This document shows positions 1 through 12,548 of a stretch of 64,000 nt of DNA, piece by piece. The number at the start of each line of letters is the position of its first letter. Position 1 is the stretch's first letter. Under the pieces are notes generated by a model. That model was not told the DNA's origin. It was given only the letters and a program-made list of their open reading frames with translations, and did no database searches. The DNA lies in NCBI GenBank assembly GCA_021613335.1, contig JAJTWR010000338.1:191501-255500 (forward strand). Direction: 5' to 3'. The DNA comes from Whitmania pigra (Eukaryota > Annelida > Clitellata > Hirudinida > Haemopidae). The position numbers were made by a program, and so were the translations under genes.

Positions 1-61
1 CTAAAATTGTTTTTAGATAATATAAATTCAGTTTAAAGATGAGATTTAAAATAATTACCAG

Positions 62-887
62 AAAGGGAAAAAATTTGGTCGACTTCACATACGTCGAAAA
101 CGTGGTTCTCGGACACATCATGGCTGCTGAGAATCTCGGACCAAACTCCAATCTCAAGGGAAAGGTTCGAAATGCTGGATCTTATCCAGTCTATGAGTTT
201 TCTTCATTCATCTCGATTGAATGGATTGCGAGTGACCATTTTATGATTTCTGGTTGTGACTGTAATTATGTAGTTATATTAATAGTTATGCTAAAAAAAA
301 AGGTCATTGACTGGTAATTAATTTAATTTATCCTTAAGTGGATTTTACTTAGTTTTCAAGCACTAACTAAATGCAATAATGTAAATGTGGCAATTTCAAC
401 TAGAAGCTTTTACATCCATTTTGAAGCATTTTAAATAAAATGCGTTAATGATGAATCATTTGGCTATATAAATATAAGGGATTGTTTGGATATAAAATAT
501 AAGAGATTGTTTTGGATATAATTCTGTAAATTACAGGCCTACAACATCACAAATGATGAGCCTGTGTTGTTCTGGAAGTTCATGGCAAAGATGTTGACAG
601 GACTCGGATATGCAGCTCCAAAGTATCATCTCAACTATTACCTGATCTACTTCCTGGCAGTCATTGTCCACTTCTTTGTGCTCATACTCAGCCCCTTTAA
701 GACCATTCGTCCCACCCTGAGTCCGATGACCGTTGCCCTGGCCGGCACTCACCACTTCTACAGCTGCGAAAAGGCCAAGCATGATTTTCACTATCGGCCT
801 TCAGTGAAATTGGACGAGGGCATAAAGAAAACTCTGGCATCTTGTCCTGACCTTCACCACAATTCACCTAATAAGAAGACCAGCTAA
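62..887 (+). CDS. NSDHL: NSDHL, sterol-4-alpha-carboxylate 3-dehydrogenase (3' part)
   Basis: C-terminal two coding exons of the NAD(P)-dependent decarboxylating dehydrogenase that removes sterol C4 methyl groups in cholesterol synthesis at the ER or lipid droplets (family knowledge). Exons are 62-164 and 537-887, stop TAA at 885-887. The first encodes the SDR-type segment GKNLVDFTYVENVVLGHIMA. It ends in K before a GT donor and joins in frame to AYNITNDEPVLFWKF. A hydrophobic stretch (LIYFLAVIVHFFVLIL) matches the C-terminal membrane segment of NSDHL, followed by the conserved TPM-like RPTLSPMTVALAGTHHFYSC block. The catalytic YxxxK half of the enzyme lies left of the window. An AATAAA at 1258-1263 is a likely poly(A) signal. 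It converges with AGPAT5. Exon boundaries are inferred from frame and GT/AG. Confidence 0.9.
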
Positions 888-1940
888 ACGAGCCAACATT
901 CTTGGATGTGCCTTTTCCATTTGCCTTGCAGCTTGAAAATTTGTTATTTTCTCTACAGATAGAACGATTCGAAACGGTCGAGCTAGATTTATTTTCTTGT
1001 GATGCGAGATGATAATAGATTTTAGGCATTGACAATCAATCTGCAAGCTTTTAATGCATGAAAGTTCCCAGCAGATTCCATGAAGCTTGAAATTTATCTC
1101 CAGGTAGTCAATAATTTTTTCGTTGAAATTTTGTTTATGGTCTACAGATTTCACTCATTGCACTTTTTATAGAGAAAAGATGTATGCATTTATTTCTGGC
1201 AAATGGGGCATTTGGTTGGCTTGCTTGTGGAGTTTCATATTTTTCATGCATTTTTTGAATAAAGATAAAATTGAACTTAAGCATACTCATTGACATTCAA
1301 GAAATTCCATCGAAGGCACTGTTGATACGACGTTCAGGCCAAGCATGTATTTATAAATAACATTAAACTTCTAAGCATCAAAAATGGGCAGCTAATAGCA
1401 GTAGCCTCTTTGTAAAAACTGAAGATGTCAGGTTGTATTGTCATGTCTGCTTATCAAATATCTAAACAATAATGATCTTTCTGACCAAATAAGTCAGTGA
1501 AAATGTGAACGTTTGCAGAGCAGCACGATCGCGCGAGCAAATAGAAAGCGTTTTAAAAATGCATTACACCACATCGTGAGATTAACTTTGAACGAGATGA
1601 GATATGAACAGCAGATGTTAAAATAACAGATAAAATGGAATATGTGAGATGACTGGTCATAATCAATTTGATGAAAATGCAAAATTCAAACAACAAAAAA
1701 CGTAAGCATTCTGAACTGTAGACTCAAATTGGAATAACATTATGACTTATTAGCCAAAGATTAAGGACTCGGATCCTTAGTTTTACTGGCTGGTTTAATT
1801 GATCACAAATTAATATATCACCTGAATATATGCACTGAAAAATGACACTTTGAACTAAAAGTATCTCCAAGATCTCAAAGGAACCGACTCCCCGCAGTCG
1901 AAAGATTCGAGTGCAAAACAAAGCACCCTCGCTTTACATC
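888..1940. other. Convergent intergenic region / 3' UTRs
   Basis: Holds the NSDHL 3' UTR (poly(A) signal near 1258) and, on the minus strand, the AGPAT5 3' UTR. No other coding signal seen. Confidence 0.6.
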
Positions 1941-4689
1941 TCAGTAACGACAGGAAGAGACCAAGACGGTCATCATTCCCAGCACGAGAGACATCGAAAG
2001 GTATGCTTTTAACATGAACAAAGACGAAAGCCACGGCAACAGGCATGCAAAGTAGATGCCGGCGGTGAAAACGGCAGCGGACAAATTGATGCTGGAAGTC
2101 ACTCCTCCCTGGCCTAACGTGCCCCTATTGCTGGAGTCTTTAGAGTAGAAATCGCTGAGCAGCCTGCAAAATGTTATCGGACATGCAATTTTTCATTAAT
2201 TATTATCATCGAATGATGCTCGAGTGCAATGTGCAGATACCGACTGTGTTATGAATGCGGGCAGCCATTGCAACTGAACGCTTCACTCACTTGTCCTTCA
2301 AGGAATATCGCGAGTAGAGCCATTTGTCGAAGTCATCACCACCGACTGGCACTTGAGACACTGGAATTCTGGAAATGTGGAGATGGATGACAACTTTCTC
2401 TTTGAAGAATCCTGCCATTGTTGTGCAATGAACGTGTTACTTGGCAACAGTGCCGGTACAAAATCAATTAACCTGACAAAATGTATTATTCGATCACTCA
2501 CGAAAGTAAGAAGGAGAGGCATATCGAGGCAAGGCCTCCTTGCCTTCGAGAGGTGGCAGAGTGCAGGAGAAGGCAAAAGTCACGTCGTAAATAGCTTCCA
2601 CTTTCTTGCCAAGCTTCTCCATGCACACGGAGAAAGCCTTCGTTCTCGGCGTCAGCAGGTGCGTATAGGTAGGAAGGTCTATGAAGAAATATGTGAAAAA
2701 ATCATAAAACACCAAATGCCATGATGCACAAGATACTGACAGCACAATGAGCATGATAAATATGCTTACTTTCTTGTTATCACATTCCTATAATGAATGT
2801 CATTAAAATTTCTTCTCAACAAAAAATCACTTCATTATTGACAAACCAGGATTTTTAAATTGAGAAAGTTTGGAATGCTAATGCCAGTTAAAATTGTGAC
2901 TCACCATTGTCATTGGCATATTGTTTCATCTTCTCGAGGCTGGAGGTGTTCTCGGGGTTGTACCGGTGTCCTTCTGGGAATAAAGTCAGCCAGAGCTGAA
3001 CGAGCAATGTATTAATTTATCACTTAAAGGCTTTTGTGCCACACAATAAAAAAATTGTTCATAAAAATTATATGATGACAGGCTGGTGAGTGGAGACATC
3101 ACATTGAACTTATTAACTTAAGTTGTACCGAGTAACCTTTCTATAAATTAAAAAAAAAAAAAAGTAATTAAAAAAAAGTATATTTATTTGAAATGTCTTA
3201 ACTTATCTTTAATCTCCTTTTACACCCATTCTCCGAATATGTAAACATCAAGACAGTCTTCAAAATATTCTACTCACTGGACGAGGACACGTGGATAGCT
3301 GCTCGAGTTGCTCCTGGAATTTGTCCTTCTTGAACTTTCCACTTCTCTCGACGTAAACGTAACCGTGCTGACACAGGAAGGCCATTTTATGTTTATTAAG
3401 AATAAAATGAAAAAGACGTTCGAACGAATAAAAATAACGCGTTTAAAGTTTGTGTTTATCGTTCAACTGTTTTGATCTGAAGCATTAAAAGAAAATATGG
3501 CCATGCGATCGTAGCATTCGACAAAAGCTGAGGCTCTATCTAATTTGCTGATGGATTTCCAAAACATCTAACCTGCTTAAAATAGAAACCATACAGCGGT
3601 ATGAACTTCAGGGACTGCTTCAAAACAAACTTCACCAGCCCGGGAGTGCCGGCCCTTTCAGCCAGCATCGAGACAACCACCCAATCCACTGGATGATAAG
3701 ATACGAACACTCGATCAATTATTAATTAACTATTAGTTATTATTATCATTAATTAGTGTTGATTTAAGTTTTGAACTATTTGTATTTAGTGTTCAATTAG
3801 ATGCTGTCACATTAAATTAAAAAGCGTAGCAACTTTTAGGACGATCGAGATTTGACAAGCAATCGTACTTGCACATTGGTGGTTGCTGAACAATATGATG
3901 CTTTCCCTCTTGCTCAGGGCATCTTGGTGATCGCCGTAAAGAATGACCTGTAAATGTTTTCAATAATTTCAATCGTATCAATCATTTCTTTCTGCGTACA
4001 ACACTTATATAAGGATAGAAACAGTTACGTTATGCTATAAGAGTTCTAAGGCTCAGACTTCCATCCAGTTATTATAATGACTTAAATTAAGTCATTAATT
4101 TAATAATGTGTCAATGCATATTTGACAAAATTTTATAAAAAAGATATAAGTTAATTATTGATCTAGATTTTAGGAGGATTAGGTTATGAGATTAAGGATT
4201 TACATATTCATGTAACTTTATTAATGTATTTCTTCCAATCAGAAACTATGCAGCTTACACCATCATCATCATCATCACCCCTTTTGAAGCCCTTAGCAAA
4301 TTAGACTTATGGATGATGTTAAAAAAGGTAGAAAAGTTCATTAAACCTTGTGAGGCTATATTAATGCTTTAATGGTGATAGGTAATATATTGTCATATCT
4401 ACTTTATTATTTGCTTCTGTTTTCTAATTTGCAACAACTAGTGCAACGAAAAGCATACTAATAATTTATAACAAGCAAAAAAATATCTTACTTTGGTGTC
4501 GGTGATAATTTCCATGAAGAACAGTATAAACCTTTGATATGAAGCATACATCACTTCGTCCCAAATTAATGCCATCTCGCGTGTAAAGATTTTAAATACC
4601 AATTGTGAAAAAATCCAAACGGCTAGGTACAAAGGGGCCACGGCCACCACCGCGAAGGCACACAAAAAATATTTAAGATGATCTAGCAT
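1941..4689 (-). CDS. AGPAT5: AGPAT5-like 1-acyl-glycerol-3-phosphate acyltransferase
   Basis: Membrane acyltransferase predicted to acylate lysophosphatidate or other lysophospholipids. Eight coding exons on the minus strand: 4492-4689, 3869-3947, 3573-3688, 3278-3367, 2905-2995, 2502-2678, 2291-2411, 1941-2163. They total 1095 nt, 364 aa plus stop, the length I recall for human AGPAT5. The N terminus has a hydrophobic anchor (residues ~5-30). Motif I is NHQCAMD (NHx4D, residues 88-94). Motif III is FPEGHRYNPE (~167-176). EAIYDVTFAF is the conserved block after LTPRTKAF. A C-terminal hydrophobic segment follows (ACLLPWLSSLF). Splices are GT-AG and phases agree throughout. Odd: the family FPEGTR motif reads FPEGHR. 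LCLAT1-type members are close relatives, but length and the LTPR/AIYDVT blocks favour AGPAT5. Confidence 0.92.
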
Positions 4690-6035
4690 TTATACAAAAT
4701 TTCCTAATGCTAAAAAATTGATTTTGAGATATCTTCTACGAATCATCAACAGCAAACTTCGCTACGGGACTTATGTCATCGGGGATGTTATTGAGTTATT
4801 GATCGGTTAAAAGTTAGGACAAAAACTGCAGTTAACTTTACTATTAATAATAACATGCAAAAATACTTATTCAAAAATTAAATATCTATTGTAAGAATAA
4901 AATTTTATGTGTAAGAATAAAATGTGGAATCAAAAATTAAAATTTATTGGGCTAAAAAAGCATGTGACAATGTAGAGTGAGGATGCACGTGATTAAATTA
5001 GAGATAGGAGGGTCGGAGGGCAATTGAAGAGCAAGTCTGACTAAAAACTCGAACAACTTGACTAAAGTGCTCTTCACAAAGAGAAATATAGCCATTGCCG
5101 ACCACTTGCATTGATGGCGGCTTGGACATTTTTATGTTTGGATGGATTTGGATTTATTCTTCAAAAATATAGTCCCCTTGTGACATTCCTTTTGAATTGC
5201 CTTGGCAATCTTTTGCATGCTTTCTATTAAATGCGTGTTTATGACATTTGATCTTGTAGTTGGGTTGTCAACAAAGTTTTGATGTTTGTTCTTTTTTAAA
5301 TGTTGTGCATTATGTGATCCTTTACTGGTAATTTTTAATATTAATAATAGGAAAAATCAGGAAAAATAATTAAACGTCAATTCTCATCATTCGCAATCTG
5401 CACCTTAAATCTATTTAAGCTGAATTACAAACAAAATTCTAATCCGAGATAATATTAAGTGAAAGGAGGGAGCAATGGCAGAAGGCGAAAGTGACTTTTG
5501 AGCAGACAAGCGGGTAGCGGATAGAACGGGGATACAATGAAAAGGGCTGGGTGGCCAACGATGACGTCACGGTGTCAGCTTTATCTTCATTACAGCCGTC
5601 TAATGAAACCCATCCATCAGTCCGGCCTGTCTCCTTGCATCCGATCCTAACTGAGACACACGTATGGGCGCTAAATAGGAGAAAGAGGACCGGGAGAGAT
5701 GGTGAAGGCGAGAAGTGAGAGGAACACGTGGAAAATCAGAGAAATTAAATTATTCTCGAGTATTAGAAATAAAAGAATTCTCTCGGACGATAATTGATTG
5801 AATTGACATTTTGAAAGCCAGCATTAATCGATGGCCACAGAACAACGGCCAGTAGAAAGGGGATTTAGCTGTCTGTTTTTTATGCCCAAACTCGTCGTCA
5901 AGGAGACGTCAGTTCATACCGGGAAAGAATAAACAAAACGGCAAAGGTGAAAAGGCAAACAAATGTTTTTTTGGGAGACATGAAACAAGGAGTGAACGTG
6001 GAAAGATGGAGAGACTGTCGTGGTAGCGGTAATGG
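4690..6035. other. Intergenic, no gene seen
   Basis: 5' flank of AGPAT5. AT-rich single-copy-looking DNA without a convincing ORF; a somewhat GC-richer patch lies near 5460-5720. Confidence 0.5.
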
Positions 6036-6094
6036 TGAGGTGAATAATAATAATAATGATGATAATAATAATGATAATAATAATAATAATAATG

Positions 6095-6163
<69 letters not shown>

Positions 6164-6554
6164 TTAATAATAATAATAATAACAACAATAATAACAAATT
6201 AATTTCGAAAACAGCACGACAAGAATTTAATTTTTATATGTAAAATTTCGATCATTACTTTAATGATGATGTTAATGATAATGACGACGACGATGATGAT
6301 GATGATGATGAAGAGAGCGCAATGGAGGAGTTAATAATTGAGAGTTAGGGACATGCCAGTTAATCGCGCATTCTCAATCGCCAGGTGAACCCGCTGCGTC
6401 AGTTCCACTCTATCTAATCTCCTGGCCAATGGCGAGCCGCCTCCTTTACTACGTCGCCGTGACGTCATCGAGATTTTCCGGTGATAAAAGAGAGAATGAA
6501 GGGGAGTTGGAAAGATGGACTTTTGGATTGGCACATTCAGAAAAGTATCATCAT

Positions 6555-6587
<33 letters not shown>

Positions 6588-6660
6588 GTCGTCATCGTCA
6601 TCATAGTCGTCGTCGTCGTCATCGTCGTCCTCCTCGTAATAGTCATCAATACCTTGATTA
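6036..6660. repeat. Microsatellite cluster (AAT)n, (GAT)n, (ATC)n
   Basis: About 160 bp of (AAT)n with GAT interruptions at 6041-6200, (GAT/GAC)n at 6262-6312 and (ATC/GTC)n at 6553-6660. The poly-N, poly-L, poly-H and poly-I open frames here are translations of the repeats. Confidence 0.95.
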
Positions 6661-7141
6661 TAATCTTCATCGCACATCGCAACTTCCAAATAACTTGTGA
6701 TCATCAGTACGAGTACGACATTTTTCCAATAACAGCAAGCATATCAGCTTCCGAAATGTGCGTCTAATGGGAAACACATTAAGCCAACACCGACACATTT
6801 CCAGGATTACGCAACAAGTCGAACATTAAGGCTCCACCATGCCTTCCTGTCTCCCAGTCAAATCATTTCCGTCCACCATCTTGTTGATGCACTCATCCAC
6901 CCTTGCTACATCTTACATCCCATCCATTCACTTATACCACTTACCACCCATCACCTATACCCTCTGCCATCCACTCATTCACCCCTACCATCCAATCATC
7001 CCCCTTTTACCCTGTGCCCTTTTCCAGATGTGCGACTGGATGAAATAAGGTGGGATTGTCTTGACCAGCAAAATGATTGGATACTATTTAACAAATATTG
7101 AATAAATAAATAAAATAAATAATAATAATATAATAATAATT

Positions 7142-7262
7142 CTTCAAACACCACCTGAAGACCCATCTCTTCAGGACTTCATGGGACAGCGAAGACACAA
7201 GGCGCCTCTGACGCTAGGCACATGGCGCTTTATAAATTAATTAATAATTATTATTATTATTA
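7142..7262 (+). mobile_element. 5'-truncated CR1/L2-like LINE, 3' end
   Basis: Only the extreme C terminus of the LINE ORF2 remains (frame SFKHHLKTHLFRTSW, the usual last block of CR1/L2 reverse-transcriptase proteins). It is followed by the 3' tail with hairpin GGCGCC...GGCGC at 7201-7228, then a TTA-rich microsatellite tail. It begins abruptly at the edge of an AAT-rich tract, as expected for target-primed truncation. Its tail matches the tails of the SINEs at 45436 and 53113. Confidence 0.75.
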
Positions 7263-8100
7263 ATAGCGTCAGGTTTGCTTAACCATGTACATTTTACTTG
7301 ATGACGCCGTATCGATCAATTTTAATACTGAAAATATGAATTGTTAAAAAAACGAGGTGGAAAAATAATATTTTAAACCATTACACGATCCCAGACACGC
7401 ATGAGTGAAGGCTCATATTATATTAGCATACATTACCGCGGACACCTGTCCATCACTAAAAGCCAGGAGGGTAGTAATTAATTAATTAACCTGACACATA
7501 TTCTAAAACACGGAGACCCTATTGACCTTTCTGGTCCGAATTTGGGTCAGTTCAAGGCGATACATTTCTGATCACGAGACTTATCAAAGAATGGGGTCAG
7601 ACGCGTATCGGGTTAACCAAACGATTTGCCATCTTTGATTCTCATTTCTTTCCTGTAACCCTAGATTGCCAGACGAGTGATAAAACATGGATGAAAACAA
7701 TCAATTAGAGGGGCTAGGATTTTTTTTTTACCGTGGAACTTCTTAAATAATTTCTGCACGCTTACAAAGTAATACTGGTGGACCATTTGACGGTGTTTTG
7801 CAAATTGGTGCATTGAAAAGGAATTTTTAAAAATAAAATAAAATATGCTTTTTTTAATTAACTGTAAAAGTAATTTACATAGAATGACAAGAATTTACAA
7901 GAATAACAAAGCAATACAATTTATCGTTTTATTAATAACAATAATAATAATAATATTAATAAAAATTCACCAACAATATCAACAATAGTAATTCCACAGT
8001 CATATCAAGCAACATTATTTAATCGAATTTCACATCGAGTATGAAGAAGCATCCTTGTTCTTGTTGTTGCTGCCGTTGTTGCTGCCGTTGTTGCTGCCGT

Positions 8101-8138
<38 letters not shown>

Positions 8139-9176
8139 TTATTGTTGTTGTTGTTTTGGAAATGATGGACAACCTCCAGCTCCTTAAGTTATTCCTGGTC
8201 ACAGTCGAAAGTATGACACGACAAAGTTTTGTTGAGTCACGCATTTCACACTTCCATCCGTCGAAGACGTTGGCATCACTCTACACGTCTCCGGACATTC
8301 ATTTTTTTCAATAATAATCCATCCACATTATTATCCATATTATCCACCCATCTCTCCCTCCGTCACTCAATTCCACTCATATCCCATCCATCCATCCATT
8401 CATCCAGCCAGGCAGCCATCCGTGACGTAAAGAATGCCTGGAAGCATGATAAGCATTAATAGTCACTCGTTTGTTATATTAAAAGCACATGAAAGATGCA
8501 TCCCCGGTCTACTATCATCAGAGGATACTATCATCAATATCAGACAAAACTATCGAATCACAAACTTTGCTAATTACTCGACTTCTTTTGGCGCCCCGAG
8601 CGCTAAATGGACGAATGCTTCTTCGACCGTTACGCCCCGCTAATCACAGGCCGCATAGATGGGGTGTTGTAAAGAACCATTTCCAATATAAACTCCGCCT
8701 AATTATCTTTTCCACCAAAAGTCATTAACTTTCAGACACTGAATGTATTGGGAATGAGTTTAAGAAGATTGTTGAATGAAATGAGTTGAATGTTTAAATT
8801 ATTTGGGAGTCGTTGTTGCCTGGGTTGTAAGGAATTATTGAGAGATTAAAAATCAATTTAAATATTAATTAGTGCGATTAAAAAGGTTATTAAGAATTCA
8901 TGTTAAAACGTAGAGGTTAAAGAAATTTATTAAATATATATTAAATAAATATAATTATTACAATAAGATGTCGTAATTGTTGCTGTTCGTGAAAACAACA
9001 GTAGCACAACAGCGCATCACATCAATGCGAGTTGTTCGAACGAATAAAGCATTTTTTTGGCAACAATACATCACGGACTTCCTTTAAACAAACAAACCCT
9101 TTGGAACAAATCACAATGATAATCACAGAACATGATTGCAGTGAAATTCACTTGATTGCGATTGATCTTTTCACTG
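7263..9176. other. Intergenic with (TTG)n and CATC-rich repeats
   Basis: Contains (TTG/CTG)n at about 8055-8155 and CATC/CCAT-rich sequence at 8320-8415. No gene recognised. The open frames across 8005-8730 look like repeat-driven or chance ORFs. Confidence 0.5.
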
Positions 9177-9275
9177 ATTGACTTCTTTGAATGACGTCAC
9201 TGATTGACTTCAAGGATTGATTTCTTTGATTGACTTCAAGGATTGATTTCTTTGATTGACCTCACCGATTGACCT
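9177..9275. repeat. 26-bp minisatellite
   Basis: Tandem units of about 26 bp built from GATTGAyTTCTTTGATTGAC and a half-unit GATTGACTTCAAG; units start at 9177, 9215 and 9241. Confidence 0.8.
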
Positions 9276-10224
9276 CTGTCTAACCTAACACTCTTCCATC
9301 TCCCCAACGTTTACAAACAACAACAACCAGTATTGAACCCACAATTCGCTTATCAACGTCCAAATCAAAGTCAATCGATGAGAGCATTTTGTCTGGAAAG
9401 GTCCGGACAAACACGAGACACCCAGAACACCAAGGTCGTCATTCCGGGGGAAGAGGGAATGAACACACATTCGAGGGAGCCACGGGTCACGTGAGGGGGT
9501 GTCGATACTGATTCAAAATGGTCGTCAGTCGACAGTTAGTTTGTTGTACCGAGGAAACATTAAACCGCAAGTATGCCGATGTGGATCTAAATTTATTAGG
9601 GAGTCTCATTTCTTTTCTGCGCTGCCGACGATGTTGATGATGATGATGATGTTGGTGCTGATGCTGATGGAGGCGACGATGATAATGACCACTATTGGTT
9701 TGACTTTAAATCATTCTGTGTAATTTTAATTGTGAAATGAATAGATTTGTTTAAAATGTTGAATTTATCAACCAAATACGAATCATAAACGTGAGACAAA
9801 TCTGCTTCAGAAATATGTCTTTATTTACAATATGAACTTAATAAATACGTTCTTGAACGAATTTATTGTTGCAAATTAATAATGTATAATTGTTATAATT
9901 AATTAATATTATTAAATTTTAATTAAATTAATTAAATTAATTAATTAATTAATAATACACATATCTTTAAAATAATCAACCTCTCAGGATCTCTTAGAAC
10001 TGCGAAGCCGGTGCATACGAAAAATCCTTCTCACATAATCTCCCTATCTATCCTAATCCACAAATCATGTTGTAAACTCCGCCCTCAGTCCGTCGATCAC
10101 ATTTTCATTGGTCCGTTTAAATTTAAATCTACCAATGGGATGCCATTGTGGATCTCATTATGAGCGATTAATATTCAGAAGTGATAATACAGGCTCTATC
10201 CATGAGATATATCTGTCTCGAGTC

Positions 10225-10300
10225 TATTTCTCATTGGCTGTTCCTCTCAGCAGCAGACCTATAAAATTGGCTCGACGAGTTTTCCGAGGCAGTTTTTATT
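10225..10300 (+). promoter_or_regulatory. Candidate CCAAT/TATA promoter
   Basis: An inverted CCAAT (ATTGG) lies near 10231, and TATAAAA at 10260 is about 30 bp upstream of a GGCAGTTTTT stretch. Further CCAAT-type words occur at 10108-10140. It faces the zinc-finger exon 2.2 kb downstream, but no transcript evidence is visible; it could be chance. Confidence 0.2.
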
Positions 10301-11274
10301 TATTTCTGATTTCGAAATTATTCGAGAAGTTTGAATGAAATTTATTTCAATTAATTTATAAACAAAACAACCACTCGAGAAAGATCAAAGTTGCAACTTT
10401 ATGAGTTCTTCGCTTTTCTAAGGTTTGCTGGATTTTGATTAATTCTTATTGGAAACAATGCTTGCTGTTTCTGTGCATATTTCTCTCTTAATTTATTATG
10501 TTATTTATGTGCCTTAATTACATTAGTTATAGTATAGTTATAAATTTTTATGGTTAAATTTAAACGTTCATATTATTACTTTCGTTTTAAATAAATCTTT
10601 TGAATGGAAAGCTTTCCTAATGCAAAAATTGCAGATAATTCACCATTCAAAAGAATGCATGTGTATCTTATCTTATTTGCAATTTCTTGGTTGATTTAAA
10701 TAACTGAATGAACGAATGAATGAATGAGTGAATACTCGATTGAATAAATAAATAAATAAATTAATTAATTACTAAATGATTGACTGAAACATCCTCAAAT
10801 GAAGGAGTTAAATTCAATAAATACTTATAATTCACAATAGTTACTCATAGTTTATTAACTGAATTTTCAGTTTCTTCCATCATATCTCATCCAATTAAAC
10901 ACTAGTTGCATAAAATGTAATAATTATTAAATGATTAATTCAATAATTAAATTAATCAAAATTTTTAGTTAATCTGAACTAATACCTAATCGAAATTATT
11001 TCTTAATTGAATGTAATAACTAATCGAAATAGTTGTTTGATATTCCAAGAACCAATGTGACATCTTGAAACAGAATCTATAACATCAGCTGTAATAAAAA
11101 AATTCTTAATAAAAAGTAATTAAACAAATAATAAGGATGACGACGACGACGACGACGATGATGATGATATGGATATTTATAAACTAGAGTAATACAATGA
11201 TTATGATAATATAAACAGACTGTGAAGATCAATGGGTTACAGTTCCTAAATGCATGGCAAAGCAATCTTAATAC

Positions 11275-11419
11275 CTTCTGGTAAATTCACGCACGACTGA
11301 ACACAGGTTTCTTCCCTGAGAGTTTCGATTCTCTCGACCACCCTGACCACAGGGCATGTGTCCGGAGGATCGATGACATGTTTGTTGTTGAAACAGTCGC
11401 TGCAGCAGCAACAGTTCTC
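11275..11419 (-). CDS. Orphan Cys-rich exon candidate
   Basis: A 145-nt open stretch on the minus strand bounded by an acceptor (TACAAG) and a donor (GAAG followed by GTATTA). It encodes about 48 residues with seven Cys, starting ENCCCCSDCFNN and ending CVQSCVNLPEG. The balanced composition and Cys spacing look like real protein, unlike the microsatellite ORFs around it. I do not recognise the family and found no partner exon. A secreted or Cys-rich protein is possible. Confidence 0.3.
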
Positions 11420-11699
11420 CTTGTAGAATCGGGATTGTTGTTAGATTGTTGTTATTGTTTACAATAATTTACAAGGGCATGCAATGATGAGTCCAGTAAT
11501 AATCGGTAATTTAAATGTTACTGTAAATCATCGGCGTTATTAATAGTCGTAAATTAATTTATTTGTATGATTATGATACGATCACTTCTTGATTAAGTTG
11601 TAGTTATATTTTTTTCATAAAGTTAAATTATAAATATTTATAATATATACATATTTATATTTTAAAATTAAAATATAAAAATTAGCAGGAGAAGTAATG

Positions 11700-11800
11700 C
11701 TTAAGGTCATCATCATCATCATCATCACCGTCACCATCATCATCATCGCCATCGCCGTCGCCGTCGTCTTCGTCGTCGTCATCATCATCATCATTACCAC
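11700..11800. repeat. (ATC/GTC)n microsatellite
   Basis: Interrupted triplet array. A further (ATC)n block lies at 12335-12405 and a short TA run at 12420-12435. The rest of 9276-12548 shows no other gene apart from the Cys-rich exon candidate and the candidate promoter. Confidence 0.9.
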
Positions 11801-12548
11801 AAGCATGTAAATCGGTCATTATGGTTTGTTTATCATCCGTTCTTTGATGATTATAACGAATGAATGTGGAGTCAGTAATCAGCTTCAACTCGCTACAATC
11901 GCTTCACACGCTTCAATTGCTCAACTTAACGACAACCGTTTAATGGAATTATGCAACTGGGTCACCGGTGTATTTATAGCCTCCTATAGGAATTGATAGT
12001 TTGTTCAGCGATTGAGTTACAATACACTTTCAACGAATTGTACTTAAAAAGGACTTTAGAAATGGTCGCCAGATATGACCAGCTCTGACCCACTTTTGTA
12101 TCCTCCAATGAACGGAAAGGAGTAATAAATGAGTAACAGTGTTGCGCAATAAATAAATATTTATTCACGCTCAAGTCTGTGGTCGCGGTTTAGGTGATAA
12201 TTTATCGATTATAAATCTATCAACTTACGCCGTAGGAGGAGCTTCGTCATGCTTGCCAACCAAAGAACCAATCAAACAATAACTTGAGAAAGTGGTTCTT
12301 GCTCGGCCTATCATTTTCCTCGTTTTCAGGGTTGTCCTCATCCTCATCAACATCATCATCATCCTTATCGTCATCATCATCATCACCATCGCCACCACCA
12401 TAATCATCAAACCTCTAATTATATATATATATATACTTTAAGTATCCCGAGAACTAAAAAATTATTTCATCCCTTTCCACAAAACTGCTGAATAAAATTT
12501 TAAATCGAAAAAAACAATAAAATAAACACGCGGAGTTATTATTTTCAG

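Noticed and set aside
5898..6243. Poly-Asn (+) and poly-Leu (-) ORFs
   Set aside because: Both strands of one (AAT)n microsatellite.
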